A stretch of 64,000 nt of DNA, taken from positions 56,740-120,739 of the forward strand of contig JAIXPD010000052.1 of NCBI GenBank assembly GCA_027486405.1, given 5' to 3'. The position numbers were made by a program, and so were the translations under genes. Below the pieces are notes generated by a model. That model had not been told where the DNA came from and did no database searches. It saw nothing but the letters and a program-made list of their open reading frames with translations. The stretch is from Azospirillum sp. (GTDB lineage Bacteria > Pseudomonadota > Alphaproteobacteria > Azospirillales > Azospirillaceae). Shown in pieces: positions 26,494-35,688 of the stretch. The stretch's first letter is position 1. The number at the start of each line of letters is the position of its first letter.

Positions 26494-27527
26494 GCCCGCC
26501 CTCCCGGCGCCGAGCCGCTCTTGGTTCCGGTCAGACGGTCGCGCAACCGCTCCAGCCCCGCCGCGATGCCGCCGGGCAGGAACAGCACCACCCCCATCAG
26601 GAACAAGCCGATGAAGGCCATCCAATGGAACGGGTCGGTCGCCGCCAAAATGTGATGGGCGGCCATGAACGCCACCGTGCCGATCACCGCGCCATACAGC
26701 CGCCCGGTCCCGCCCAGCACCAGCATGACCAGCGCCTCCGCCGACCAGGAAAAGCTGACGCTGTCCAGCCCGACGATGCCGCTCGACACGGCGGTCAACG
26801 CCCCGGCGACCCCGGCGAACATCCCGGCCACCGCGTACATCGTCACCAGATAGGCGCGCGGCGATCCGCCCAGCGCGGCCACACGGACCGGATCCTCCTT
26901 CACCCCCCGACAGGCCAACCCGAAGGGGGAGCGCACGATCCGCCGCGCCACCAGCATCCCCACCACCAAAACCGCCAGCGCGAACAGGTAGGAGGTGCGC
27001 CCGACCATGTCGAAACGGAACAGGCCAAAAACCGGGGCGGGATCGACGCCGGACAGGCCGTCGCTGCCGCCGGTCCAGTCGCGCGCCTTGTTGGCGACCT
27101 CCTGCACGATCTGCGTCACCGCGATGGTCAGCATCAGCAGGGTCAGGCCGCGCGCGTGCAGGATGAGCGCCCCGGTGGCCAGCGCGATGGCCCCGCCCGC
27201 CACCCCGCCGATGACCAGCAGGATCAGCGGGTCGTTGACCAGATGGACCGCCGCGATGCCCGCCGCGTAGGCCCCGGTGCCGAACATCGCCGCCTGCCCC
27301 AGCGTGGCGATGCCGCAATAACCCAGCACCAGATCGAGCGACAGCACGTAGAGTGCTGCCGCCGCGATGCGGGTCATCAGCCCGAGATCCTCGGGAAACA
27401 CCCAGAAGGCGGCCAGCCCGAGCAGGCCAACCAGGGGGGCCGCCGTCCAGCTCAGGTCGCGCCGGGGCGACGCCAGCCGGGCTGCTGAATGGTTGGTGGG
27501 GGCGGCGTCGGTCATGGTCGCGCTCAT
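26490..27527 (-). CDS. livM: ABC transporter permease LivM
   Basis: The 345-residue protein is an inner-membrane permease of the LivM type, with about ten hydrophobic segments. LDLVLGYCGIATLGQAAMFGTGAYAAG is the characteristic early block, and GVKEDPVRVAALGGSPRAYLVTMYAVAGM contains the coupling-helix EAA-like region. Its ATG overlaps the livH stop and its stop overlaps the livG start, both as ATGA. It forms the channel with LivH. Confidence 0.93.
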   Translation of the reverse strand: MSATMTDAAPTNHSAARLASPRRDLSWTAAPLVGLLGLAAFWVFPEDLGLMTRIAAAALYVLSLDLVLGYCGIATLGQAAMFGTGAYAAGIAAVHLVNDPLILLVIGGVAGGAIALATGALILHARGLTLLMLTIAVTQIVQEVANKARDWTGGSDGLSGVDPAPVFGLFRFDMVGRTSYLFALAVLVVGMLVARRIVRSPFGLACRGVKEDPVRVAALGGSPRAYLVTMYAVAGMFAGVAGALTAVSSGIVGLDSVSFSWSAEALVMLVLGGTGRLYGAVIGTVAFMAAHHILAATDPFHWMAFIGLFLMGVVLFLPGGIAAGLERLRDRLTGTKSGSAPGGRA

Positions 27528-28393
27528 GCTGTCTTCCCTTTGAAGAAGCCTTGCGGCCAGCGGAACAAAATCAAGATCAGGGCGGCGTAGAAAAAGAACT
27601 CGCCGAAATTCGGGATCAGGTATTTGCCCGCCGTGTCGGTCACGCCCAGCGCCAGCGCGGCGGCGGCGGAACCGAAGACGCTGCCCGCCCCGCCGACGGC
27701 GACCACCGCCAGGAACAGCACGATGTAGCGGATGGCGTAATAGGGTTCCAGCGGCAGCAGTTCCGCCCCCAGCACCCCGCCCAACGCCGCCAAGCCGGTG
27801 CCGAGCGCAAAGGTGGCCATGTAAAGCCGTTCGGTGCGGATGCCCAGCGCGGCGGCCATCGCCGGATCATCGACCGCCGCCCGCAGCCGGATGCCGAAAT
27901 CCGTCCGCTCAAGCAGCCACCACAGCCCCAGCAGCGTGACGGCACCCGCGACGATGACAAAGGCGCGGTGGGTCGGGATGGATTTCGGCCCCAGCGCCAC
28001 CGTGCCCTGCAACAGCTCCGGCAACGGAATGCGCTTCAGCGACGGGCCGAACAGGTAATTGACCGAGGCGACGATGACAAAGGTCAGGCCGATGGTCAGC
28101 AGCACCTGCGACAGCTCGTTCGCGTGGCCGTAGATGCGGCGGTAGAGCAGCGTTTCCAACGGCAGCGTCGCCAGCACCGTCAGCAGCACCGCCACCACCA
28201 ACGCCCCGGCGTAGGGCAGGCCAAAGGTTTGCGCGGCGTAGGAGGCGACATAGCCGCCGACCATGGCGAAGGCCCCATGGGCCAGATTGACCACCCGCAT
28301 CAGCCCCAGCGTCACCGACAGGCCGACCGAAATGATGAACAGGATCATGCCATAGGCAACGCCATCGACGGCGATGCCGAACAAGGTTTCCAT
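27524..28393 (-). CDS. livH: ABC transporter permease LivH
   Basis: The 289-residue permease has the LivH block GLMRVVNLAHGAFAMVGGYVA and the coupling region RLRAAVDDPAMAAALGIRTERLY. It has about eight hydrophobic segments. It sits 106 bp after livK and is coupled by ATGA to livM. The gap after livK is GC-rich and can fold into a hairpin, which often lets the binding protein be made in excess. Confidence 0.93.
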   Translation of the reverse strand: METLFGIAVDGVAYGMILFIISVGLSVTLGLMRVVNLAHGAFAMVGGYVASYAAQTFGLPYAGALVVAVLLTVLATLPLETLLYRRIYGHANELSQVLLTIGLTFVIVASVNYLFGPSLKRIPLPELLQGTVALGPKSIPTHRAFVIVAGAVTLLGLWWLLERTDFGIRLRAAVDDPAMAAALGIRTERLYMATFALGTGLAALGGVLGAELLPLEPYYAIRYIVLFLAVVAVGGAGSVFGSAAAALALGVTDTAGKYLIPNFGEFFFYAALILILFRWPQGFFKGKTA

Positions 28394-28499
28394 GAGACGC
28401 GCTCCGCCTGATCGCCGGGCCGTGCCGGGCGGGTCCGGCCCCGTCGGTGGCCCCGTCTGCGGTAGGGGTGAAAACGGGGCCGGGCCGACGCCTGTGCGC

Positions 28500-29687
28500 T
28501 TATTTGCCGAGCTTGTAGCCGAAATCCGGCTGTTCGGGGAAAGAGGTCTTTTCGGTGTTCTGCAACTTGCCGTTCACCCGCTCCACCGTGCGCAGATAGA
28601 TGGTCTGGCGGATGTGGCGGCTGTCGGGGTCGATGGTGACGGGGCCGCGCGGGCTTTCCCAGCTCAGGCCCTTCACCGCCTCCACCGCCTTCAACCCGTC
28701 GGACTTGCCGCCGGTCTTGGCCAGCATGGTGTAGATCAGATGCACCCCGTCATAGGCCCCGACCGAGGTGAAGGTGGCGTTGTCGGAACTGCCGAACAAC
28801 TCCTTGTACTTGGCCAGAAAGCTCTTGTTCGCCGCCGACTCATGGGCCTGGCTGTAATGGAAGCTGGTGGTCATGCCCAGCACGGCGTCGCCCAATGCGG
28901 GCAGGTCGGGTTCCTGGGTGATGTCGCCGGGGCCGAAGAACTGGATGCCCTTCTCCTTCAGGCCGTTGTCGGCGAACGCCTTGGCAAAGGCCAGCGTCGT
29001 CGGCCCGGCGGGCAGGAAGGCATAGACCGCCTCCGCCCCGCTGTCCTTGATGCGTTGCATGAAGGGGGCGAAGTCGGTGGATTTCAGCGGCATGCGGATG
29101 GTGTCCACCACCGCCCCGCCCGCCTTTTCGAAGGTGGCCTTGAACGCCGCCTCGCCATCGATGCCGGGGCCGTAATCGCTGACCGCCGTGATCGCCTTTT
29201 TCACGCCCAGCTTGGCGACGTGGTTGGCCAGCGGAACGGTGTTCTGCCACAGGGTGAAGGAGGAACGGACGAAGCGCGGCGATTTTTCGGTGATGGCGGA
29301 GGTCGCGGCGTTGAAGATGACGGCGGGGATGTTCGCCTCGTCGATCAGCGGGGCGACGGCCATCGCGTCGGGGGTGAAGGCGAAACCGGCCAGGAAGCTG
29401 ACCTTTTCCTTGACGATCAGCTCCTGCGCCAGCGCCTTGCTCTGCGCCGGGTTGGCCTGGTCGAGATCCTTGAAGACGAACTCCACCGTATCGGCCCCGA
29501 CCGTCTTGCCGTGGACGGCCTGATAGACGGCGATGCCCTCCTTGAAGGTCTGGCCGAACATGGCAAAGGGACCGGAGAAGGGGGCGATCACGCCCACCTT
29601 GATCGTCGCCGCGTCCGCAGCCCCGGCACCCAGCGCCGTGGCGAACACCGCGCCCAGAAGCGCCTTGCGCAGAGTCGTCGTCATCAT
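28500..29687 (-). CDS. livK: ABC transporter periplasmic substrate-binding protein (LivK/aromatic acid type)
   Basis: This 395-residue protein has a signal peptide (hydrophobic core ALLGAVFATALGAG, likely cut after ADA) and the type I periplasmic-binding fold. IKVGVIAPFSGPFAMFGQTFKEG is the family opening. Two adjacent ATGs (29687 and 29684) lie just after GGGAGGG; the second has the better spacing, so the protein may be one residue shorter. It resembles members of the LivK group linked to aromatic acid or amide uptake more than true Leu/Ile/Val binders. This impression rests on context with the divergent pca genes, so the ligand needs testing. Confidence 0.88.
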   Translation of the reverse strand: MMTTTLRKALLGAVFATALGAGAADAATIKVGVIAPFSGPFAMFGQTFKEGIAVYQAVHGKTVGADTVEFVFKDLDQANPAQSKALAQELIVKEKVSFLAGFAFTPDAMAVAPLIDEANIPAVIFNAATSAITEKSPRFVRSSFTLWQNTVPLANHVAKLGVKKAITAVSDYGPGIDGEAAFKATFEKAGGAVVDTIRMPLKSTDFAPFMQRIKDSGAEAVYAFLPAGPTTLAFAKAFADNGLKEKGIQFFGPGDITQEPDLPALGDAVLGMTTSFHYSQAHESAANKSFLAKYKELFGSSDNATFTSVGAYDGVHLIYTMLAKTGGKSDGLKAVEAVKGLSWESPRGPVTIDPDSRHIRQTIYLRTVERVNGKLQNTEKTSFPEQPDFGYKLGK

Positions 29688-29810
29688 CCCTCCCAAGTGA
29701 AGCGTGAGCGGTGGAAACCGGTCGTGGTGCGCCGGGTCCGGTCCCGGCTGCGCAATCTTCCGCAAAGCTTACTGATAGGGAAACGGATCGTCAAGTTCGA
29801 TAACATAACA

Positions 29811-29831
29811 TTTGGGCGATTAACGCCCAAA
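29811..29831. promoter_or_regulatory. Perfect inverted repeat in the livK leader
   Basis: Eight-base arms TTTGGGCG and CGCCCAAA enclose ATTAA. Immediately before it, GTTCGATAA at 29795-29803 matches the first nine bases of the PcaR box. It may be an operator or a hairpin in the livK mRNA leader. Confidence 0.55.
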
Positions 29832-29864
29832 TTCCCAACCCGGACCAACCTATTGAAATTATGA

Positions 29865-29870
29865 ATTATA
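29865..29870 (-). promoter_or_regulatory. Candidate -10 element of the livK promoter
   Basis: The minus strand reads TATAAT here. No acceptable TTGACA lies 16-18 bp upstream, so the promoter may need an activator. Confidence 0.4.
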
Positions 29871-29923
29871 TTGGTATTTTCATCGGATTGCCTGCGCCTT
29901 TTTGGATTTGTGCGGCGCAATAA

Positions 29924-29938
29924 GGGCGATTATCGAAC
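29924..29938 (-). promoter_or_regulatory. PcaR-type (IclR-family) box
   Basis: The minus strand reads GTTCGATAATCGCCC. This differs at one base from the PcaR box as I recall it from Pseudomonas putida (GTTCGATAATCGCAC). It is about 70 bp upstream of the predicted livK start site and about 35 bp from the pcaI -35 element, so it could control both directions. Confidence 0.65.
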
Positions 29939-29958
29939 TTATATGCAGAAAATCGCCC

Positions 29959-29964
29959 TTGACA
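29959..29964 (+). promoter_or_regulatory. Candidate -35 element of the pcaI promoter
   Basis: TTGACA is an exact -35 match; the -10 region about 17 bp downstream (CACTCT) is weak, consistent with regulated expression. Confidence 0.45.
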
Positions 29965-30008
29965 GCCCCTGATCACCACTCGCACTCTGGGCGCAATGAG
30001 AACGCATT

Positions 30009-30023
30009 GTGCGATTTTCGCAC
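30009..30023. promoter_or_regulatory. Perfect palindrome, second PcaR-like operator
   Basis: GTGCGATTTTCGCAC is a perfect palindrome of six-base arms around TTT. It matches the recalled PcaR box at 12 of 15 positions, including the whole TCGCAC half. It lies 15 bp before the pcaI start codon, where bound protein could block transcription. Confidence 0.6.
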
Positions 30024-30037
30024 ATTTGGGAGGTCAT

Positions 30038-30901
30038 ATGGCGCTCATCACGCCCCTGCGCGAGGCCGTGTCCAGCCTCATCCACGACGGCGACACCGTC
30101 GCGCTGGAAGGGTTCACCCACCTCATCCCCCACGCCGCCGGTCACGAGATCATCCGCCAGGGCAAAAAGGACCTGACCCTGGTCCGCATGACGCCGGACC
30201 TGATTTACGACCAGCTCATCGGCATGGGCTGCGCGCGCAAGCTGATCTTCTCCTGGGGCGGCAATCCGGGCGTCGGTTCGCTGCACCGCTTCCGCGACGC
30301 GGTGGAACAGGGCTGGCCGCACAGGCTGGAAACGGTCGAACACAGCCACGCGGGCATGGCCAACGCCTATGTCGCCGGGGCGTCGAACCTGCCCTTCGCC
30401 CTGCTGCGCGGCTACACCGGATCGGACCTGCCCAAGGTCAACCCCTGGATCCGCTTCGTCGAATGCCCCTTCACCGGGGAAAAGCTGGCGGCGATCCCGT
30501 CGGTGCGCCCCGACGTCACCGTGATCCACGCGCAAAAGGCCGACAAACGCGGCAACGTGCTGCTGTGGGGCATCCTGGGCGTGCAGAAGGAAGCGGCACT
30601 GGCGGCCAAGCGCGCCATCGTGACGGTGGAGGAGGTGGTGGACGAGCTGAACGCGCCGGCCAACGCCTGCGTGCTGCCCAGTTGGGCGCTGGCGGCGGTC
30701 TGCCCGGTGCCGGGCGGGGCCTATCCGTCCTACGCGCAGGATTATTCGCAGCGCGACAACAAATTCTACAAGGATTGGGACCCCATCGCCCGCAACCGCG
30801 ACAGCTTCCTGGCCTGGATGAAGCGCCATGTGCTGGAGACGGAGGATTTTGCGGGCTTCATGCGGGTGTTGGGCGAATCCGTGGCGCGGGAGACGGTGTG
30901 A
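30038..30901 (+). CDS. pcaI: 3-oxoadipate CoA-transferase subunit A
   Basis: The 287-residue alpha subunit moves CoA from succinyl-CoA to 3-oxoadipate, the penultimate step of the beta-ketoadipate pathway. EGFTHLIPHAAGHEIIRQGKKDLTLVRMTPDLIYD and SWGGNPGVGSLHRFRDAVE are close to CatI/PcaI proteins of the longer type. The start at 30038 has GGGAGG seven bases upstream. It is the first gene of pcaI-J-F-L-B. Its stop overlaps the pcaJ start as TGATG. Confidence 0.93.
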   Translation: MALITPLREAVSSLIHDGDTVALEGFTHLIPHAAGHEIIRQGKKDLTLVRMTPDLIYDQLIGMGCARKLIFSWGGNPGVGSLHRFRDAVEQGWPHRLETVEHSHAGMANAYVAGASNLPFALLRGYTGSDLPKVNPWIRFVECPFTGEKLAAIPSVRPDVTVIHAQKADKRGNVLLWGILGVQKEAALAAKRAIVTVEEVVDELNAPANACVLPSWALAAVCPVPGGAYPSYAQDYSQRDNKFYKDWDPIARNRDSFLAWMKRHVLETEDFAGFMRVLGESVARETV

Positions 30902-31692
30902 TGTCAGACGTTGAATTCTCGGCCACCGAAATCATGACGGTGGCGGCCAGCCGCCTGCTGGGCAACGGCACGGTCTGTTTCGTCGGCATCGGCCTGCCTT
31001 CGACCGCCGCCAACCTCGCCCGCCTGACCCACGCGCCCGACGTCGTGCTGATTTACGAATCCGGCCCGATCGGGGCGAAGCCGACCGTCCTGCCGCTGTC
31101 CATCGGCGACGGCGACCTGTCGCTGACCGCCGACACCGTGGTCAGCACGCCGGAGATCTTCCGCTATTGGCTTCAGGGCGGGCGCATCGACGTCGGCTTT
31201 CTCGGGGCCGCCCAGATCGACCGCTTCGCCAACATCAACACCACGGTCATCGGCCCCTATGACGCGCCCAAGGTGCGGTTGCCGGGGGCTGGCGGCGCGC
31301 CGGAAATCGCCGCCCAGGCCAAGGAGGTCTTCATCGTTCTGAAGCAGAACAAGAAGGCCTTCGTCGAAAAACTGCCCTTCATCACCTCCGCCGGGTTCCT
31401 GGACGGCGGCGACGCGCGGGAAAAGGCCGGGATCCCCGGCGGCGGCCCGACGGCGGTCATCACCGATCTGGGCATCCTCACCCCCGATCCGGTGACGCGC
31501 GAACTGACCCTGACCAGCATCCACCCCGGCGTGACGGTGGAGCAGGTCAAGGAGGCCACCGGCTGGGATCTGAAGATCGCCGCCGATCTGAAAACCACGG
31601 AGATCCCGGACGCGGCGGCCCTGACCGCCCTGCGCGATCTTCAGGCCCGCACGGCCAAGGCCCACGGCCAGAACGCCGGTGGGGAGGGGTGA
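30901..31692 (+). CDS. pcaJ: 3-oxoadipate CoA-transferase subunit B
   Basis: The 263-residue beta subunit partners PcaI. The catalytic glutamate is in [12 protein letters not shown], where this family forms a glutamyl-CoA intermediate. [20 protein letters not shown] is another conserved block. It is translationally coupled to pcaI by a one-base overlap and is followed by pcaF after four bases. Confidence 0.93.
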   Translation: MSDVEFSATEIMTVAASRLLGNGTVCFVGIGLPSTAANLARLTHAPDVVLIYESGPIGAKPTVLPLSIGDGDLSLTADTVVSTPEIFRYWLQGGRIDVGFLGAAQIDRFANINTTVIGPYDAPKVRLPGAGGAPEIAAQAKEVFIVLKQNKKAFVEKLPFITSAGFLDGGDAREKAGIPGGGPTAVITDLGILTPDPVTRELTLTSIHPGVTVEQVKEATGWDLKIAADLKTTEIPDAAALTALRDLQARTAKAHGQNAGGEG

Positions 31693-31696
31693 GAGC

Positions 31697-32896
31697 ATGA
31701 CCGACGCCTACATCTGCGACGCCATCCGCACGCCCATCGGGCGTTACGCCGGGGCGCTGTCGTCGGTCCGCGCCGACGATCTGGGGGCCGTGCCGCTGCG
31801 CGCCCTGATGGCGCGCAACGCCGGGGTCGATTGGACCGCCGTCGATGACGTGATTTTCGGCTGCGCCAACCAGGCGGGGGAGGACAACCGCAACGTCGCC
31901 CGCATGTCCAGCCTGCTGGCCGGTCTGCCCGACGTCGTGTCGGGGACCACGATGAACCGGCTCTGCGGCTCCGGCCTCGACGCCGTCGCCACCGCCGCCC
32001 GCGCCATCAAGGCCGGAGAGGCCGATCTGATGATCGCCGGTGGCGTGGAAAGCATGAGCCGCGCCCCCTTCGTGATGGGCAAGGCCGACAGCGCCTTTTC
32101 CCGCGCCGCCGAGATCTTTGACACGACGATCGGCTGGCGCTTCGTCAACCCGGCGATGAAGGCGCTGCACGGCGTCGATTCCATGCCGGAAACGGCGGAA
32201 AACGTCGCGACCGACTGGGCGATCAGCCGCGCCGACCAGGACGCCTTCGCCCTGCGCAGCCAGCAGCGCGCCGCCCGCGCCATCGCCGACGGCACGCTGG
32301 CCCAGGAAATCACCCCGGTGGTCGTCAAGGGCCGCAAGGGCGAGACCGTGGTGACGACCGACGAGCACCCGCGCGCCACCACGCTGGAGGCGCTGGCCGC
32401 GCTGAAACCGGTGGTCCGTCCGGGCGGCACGGTGACGGCGGGCAACGCGTCCGGCGTCAACGACGGGGCCTGCGCCGTCCTCATCGCGTCGGAGGCGGCG
32501 GTCAAACGTTTCGGCCTGACCCCGCGCGCCCGCGTCGTCGCCGGGGCCACCGCCGGGGTGCCGCCGCGCGTCATGGGCATCGGCCCCGCCCCCGCCACCA
32601 AGAAGCTGTTGGAACGGCTGGGCCGTGGCATCGGCTCGGTCGATCTGATCGAACTGAACGAGGCGTTCGCCGCCCAAGGGCTGGCGGTGATGCGCGAACT
32701 GGGCCTGCCCGACGACGCCGCGCATGTGAACCCCAACGGCGGGGCCATCGCGCTGGGCCACCCGCTGGGCATGAGCGGCGCGCGTCTGGTGACGACCGCG
32801 CTCTATCAGCTTGAGCGGACCGGCGGTCGCAGCGCACTCTGCACCATGTGCATCGGCGTCGGCCAGGGCATCGCCCTGATGATCGAGCGGGTGTGA
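31697..32896 (+). CDS. pcaF: 3-oxoadipyl-CoA thiolase
   Basis: The 399-residue thiolase splits 3-oxoadipyl-CoA into succinyl-CoA and acetyl-CoA, the last step of the pathway. The nucleophilic Cys is in [13 protein letters not shown], the catalytic His in [17 protein letters not shown] and the second Cys in [34 protein letters not shown] is typical of PcaF/PaaJ and not of acetyl-CoA acetyltransferase. The start at 31697 is supported by GGGGAGGGG upstream. It is cotranscribed with pcaIJ. Confidence 0.93.
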   Translation: MTDAYICDAIRTPIGRYAGALSSVRADDLGAVPLRALMARNAGVDWTAVDDVIFGCANQAGEDNRNVARMSSLLAGLPDVVSGTTMNRLCGSGLDAVATAARAIKAGEADLMIAGGVESMSRAPFVMGKADSAFSRAAEIFDTTIGWRFVNPAMKALHGVDSMPETAENVATDWAISRADQDAFALRSQQRAARAIADGTLAQEITPVVVKGRKGETVVTTDEHPRATTLEALAALKPVVRPGGTVTAGNASGVNDGACAVLIASEAAVKRFGLTPRARVVAGATAGVPPRVMGIGPAPATKKLLERLGRGIGSVDLIELNEAFAAQGLAVMRELGLPDDAAHVNPNGGAIALGHPLGMSGARLVTTALYQLERTGGRSALCTMCIGVGQGIALMIERV

Positions 32897-33006
32897 CGCG
32901 GTCACGGCCCCCAGCCCCGCCCGGGCGGCGGTTGTGGGCTGTTCGCCTGGTGCCCCGACCAGCGGTGCGCCAACCAAGAACAAACAAACCCCGTCCGGGA
33001 GGACCC

Positions 33007-34212
33007 ATGCCCTTCATCACCGCCAACGGCCTGACGGTCCATTACGACCTGACGGGTCCGGCCAGCGCGCCGGTTCTGCTGTTCGCCAACTCCATCGGCA
33101 CGACGCTGGGCGTCTGGGACGCGGTGATGCCCGCGCTGGCCGCGCGCTTCCGCGTTCTGCGCTATGACATGCGCGGCCATGGCCTGAGCGCGGTTCCGCC
33201 CATCGGGGCCGATCACGGGTACAGCATGGACGATCTGGCCGACGACGCGCTGGGCCTGCTCGACGCGCTGGGCATCGCGCGCGCCCATGTCTGCGGCCTG
33301 TCCATCGGCGGCATGATGGCGCAGCGGCTGGCGGTGAAGGCCCCGGACCGGGTGGACGGGCTGATCCTGTGCGACACCGCCGGGCTGATCGGTCCGCCGT
33401 CGATCTGGGCCGATCGCATCGCCGCGATCCGCGCCAACGGCCTGTCGAGCATCGCCGACGGGGTGATGACCCGCTGGTTCACCGCGCGGTTCCGCGACAG
33501 CAACCCCGACCCGTTGCGCGGCTATGTCGCCATGCTCAGCCGGACGCCGCAGGATGGCTACATCGGCTGCGCCATGGCGATCCGCGACGCCGACCTGCGC
33601 GCCGACAACGCCCGCATCACCGCCCCGACGCTGGTGGTGGTGGGGGCGGAGGATCTGGCAACCCCGCCCGATCTGGCCCGCGCGTTGGCCGATTCCATCC
33701 CCGGCGCGCGCTTCGTCACCCTGCCCGACGCCGCGCACATCCCCTGCGTGGAACAGCCCGCCGCGTTGAGCCGCCTGATCCTCGATTTCCTCAACGGCCT
33801 GTCGGTTCCGGCCGAGATGCCGGAACGCGGCCTGTACGACCGGGGCATGGCGGTGCGCCGCGCCGTGCTGGGCGACGCGCATGTCGACCGCTCCACCGCC
33901 CGCGCCAGCGACTTCGACCGCGATTTCCAGGAATTCATCACCAAGACCGCCTGGGGGTCGATCTGGACCCGCCCCGGCCTGGACCGCAAGACCCGCAGCC
34001 TGCTGACCATCGGCATGCTAGCCGCCCTGGGCAAGGATGGCGAATTCAAGCTGCACGTCCGCGCCACCCGCAACACCGGCGTCAGCCGCGACGAGGTCAA
34101 GGAAATCCTGATGCAGGTCGCCGTCTACGCCGGGGTTCCCACCGCCAACCACGCCATCGCGCTGGCCCGCGCGGTCTATGAGGAGATGGACGCCGAGGGG
34201 AACGTCGGATGA
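33007..34212 (+). CDS. pcaL: Fused 3-oxoadipate enol-lactonase / 4-carboxymuconolactone decarboxylase
   Basis: The 401-residue protein joins two enzymes. Residues 1 to ~265 are PcaD, an alpha/beta hydrolase with nucleophile in GLSIGGMMAQ, acid in VGAEDLATPP and His in DAAHIPCVEQP. Residues ~271-401 are PcaC, beginning MPERGLYDRGMAVRRAVLG and containing KTAWGSIWTRPGLDRKTRSL. PcaC decarboxylates gamma-carboxymuconolactone and PcaD opens the enol-lactone to 3-oxoadipate, so consecutive steps are tethered in reverse order. Such fusions are known as PcaL, best studied in actinobacteria. A GGGAGG site precedes the ATG, and the stop overlaps the pcaB start as ATGA. Confidence 0.92.
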   Translation: MPFITANGLTVHYDLTGPASAPVLLFANSIGTTLGVWDAVMPALAARFRVLRYDMRGHGLSAVPPIGADHGYSMDDLADDALGLLDALGIARAHVCGLSIGGMMAQRLAVKAPDRVDGLILCDTAGLIGPPSIWADRIAAIRANGLSSIADGVMTRWFTARFRDSNPDPLRGYVAMLSRTPQDGYIGCAMAIRDADLRADNARITAPTLVVVGAEDLATPPDLARALADSIPGARFVTLPDAAHIPCVEQPAALSRLILDFLNGLSVPAEMPERGLYDRGMAVRRAVLGDAHVDRSTARASDFDRDFQEFITKTAWGSIWTRPGLDRKTRSLLTIGMLAALGKDGEFKLHVRATRNTGVSRDEVKEILMQVAVYAGVPTANHAIALARAVYEEMDAEGNVG

Positions 34213-35570
34213 CCACGCCGCTCCACGCCGATCCGCTGCTCGACCCCCTGTTCACCACGGCGGAGGCGGCGGACGCCTTTTCCCCCCGCGCCCGTTTGCA
34301 AGGGATGCTGGATTTCGAAGCGGCCCTGGCGCGGGCGGAGGGGGCGGTGGGCGTGATCCCGACCAGCGCCGTGCCCGCCATCGCGGCGGCCTGCGACGCC
34401 GCGCTGTACGACGCCGACGCGCTGGGGGCCGAAGCCGCGCTGGCGGGCAACACCGCCATCCCGCTGGTCAAGCATCTGACCCGCAAGGTGAAGGAGGCGG
34501 ACGAGGACGCCGCCCGCTTCGTCCATTGGGGGGCGACCAGCCAGGACGCGATGGACAGCGGGTTGATGCTGCAACTGCGCGGCTTCCTCGACGGTCTGGA
34601 CCGCGATGCGGCGGCGCTGGGCCGTGGCTTGGCCGCGCTGGCCGACCGCCACCGCGACACGCCGATGGTGGCGCGCACCTGGCTGCAACACGCGCTGCCC
34701 ACCAGCTTCGGGCTGAAGGCGGCGGTCTGGCTCGACGCGCTGGGGCGTGACCGTGACCGGTTGGCGGCGGCGCGCGGACGGTTGGCCCTGCAATTCGGCG
34801 GGGCGGCGGGAACGCTCGCCGCGCTGGGGGCGGCGGGTCCGGCGGTGGCCGCCGCGCTGGCGGCCGAATTGGCCCTGCCCCTGCCCGCCCTGCCCTGGCA
34901 CGCCAGCCGCGACCGCGTGACCGAACTGGCGGGCGCGCTGGGCATTCTGGCCGGAACGCTGGGGACCATCGGGCGCGACGTGTCGCTGATGATGCAGATG
35001 GAGGTGGGCGAGGCGTCCGAACCCTCCGGCCCCGGTCGCGGCGGCTCCTCCACCATGCCGCACAAGCGCAACCCGGTGTCCTGCGCGGTCCTGCTCTCCA
35101 CCGCCCTGCGCGCGCCCGCCCTGGTCGGCGGCCTGCTCGCCGCGCAGGTGCAGGAGCATGAACGGGGCCTTGGCGGTTGGCACGCCGAATGGCAGGCCCT
35201 GCCCGATCTGGCCCGGCTGGTCGCCGGGGCCACCCGCCACGCCGTGGGCCTGATCGACGGGTTGACGGTCGACGCCGCGCGGATGCGGTCCAATCTGGAG
35301 ATGACGCGCGGCTTGATCCTGGCCGAAGCGGTGACGATGGCGCTGGGCGAGGCGATGGGCCGCTTGGCCGCCCACGCCCGCGTTGCCGAGGCCAGCCGCC
35401 GCGCCATCGCCGACCAGCGCCCCTTACGCGATCTGCTGGCCGAAGACGCGGAGATCGTCGCCGCGCTGGGACTGGACGGGCTGGACCGGCTGTTCGATCC
35501 GCTGAACTACATCGGGTCGGCGGGGCATTTCATCGACCGCGCGCTGGCGCATCACGCCGCACGAACGTAG
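34209..35570 (+). CDS. pcaB: 3-carboxy-cis,cis-muconate cycloisomerase
   Basis: The 453-residue protein is of the fumarase/aspartase superfamily. It converts beta-carboxymuconate to gamma-carboxymuconolactone. GSSTMPHKRNPVSC is the superfamily signature with the mobile catalytic loop, and HWGATSQDAMDSG is the substrate block. Its ATG overlaps the pcaL stop (ATGA). It ends the first pca transcription unit; a 235-bp gap with possible operators follows. Confidence 0.93.
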   Translation: MTTPLHADPLLDPLFTTAEAADAFSPRARLQGMLDFEAALARAEGAVGVIPTSAVPAIAAACDAALYDADALGAEAALAGNTAIPLVKHLTRKVKEADEDAARFVHWGATSQDAMDSGLMLQLRGFLDGLDRDAAALGRGLAALADRHRDTPMVARTWLQHALPTSFGLKAAVWLDALGRDRDRLAAARGRLALQFGGAAGTLAALGAAGPAVAAALAAELALPLPALPWHASRDRVTELAGALGILAGTLGTIGRDVSLMMQMEVGEASEPSGPGRGGSSTMPHKRNPVSCAVLLSTALRAPALVGGLLAAQVQEHERGLGGWHAEWQALPDLARLVAGATRHAVGLIDGLTVDAARMRSNLEMTRGLILAEAVTMALGEAMGRLAAHARVAEASRRAIADQRPLRDLLAEDAEIVAALGLDGLDRLFDPLNYIGSAGHFIDRALAHHAART

Positions 35571-35641
35571 GGCCATGTTGGCGCCGGCTTGATTGTTCCA
35601 TCCCATCATGATGGATGACGCGCACGGTCGGCGACACCCAT

Positions 35642-35658
35642 GGTTCAGAAAGTGAACC
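35642..35658. promoter_or_regulatory. Inverted repeat upstream of pcaH
   Basis: Perfect six-base arms GGTTCA and TGAACC are separated by five bases. The spacing would suit a LysR- or IclR-type dimer. It lies 148 bp before pcaH. Confidence 0.4.
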
Positions 35659-35688
35659 GCAACGGTCCAGTCTTCGCGTTTCACTAAA

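Larger units (their letters stand above)
29688..30037. promoter_or_regulatory. AT-rich divergent control region between livK and pcaI
   Basis: This 350-bp gap is much richer in A+T than its surroundings and contains no gene. It holds promoters for both directions plus at least three box-like sequences, listed separately. Confidence 0.8.

Noticed and set aside
29811..29831. Inverted repeat read as the livK transcription terminator
   Set aside because: It lies upstream of livK and has no T-tract; an operator or leader hairpin is more likely.
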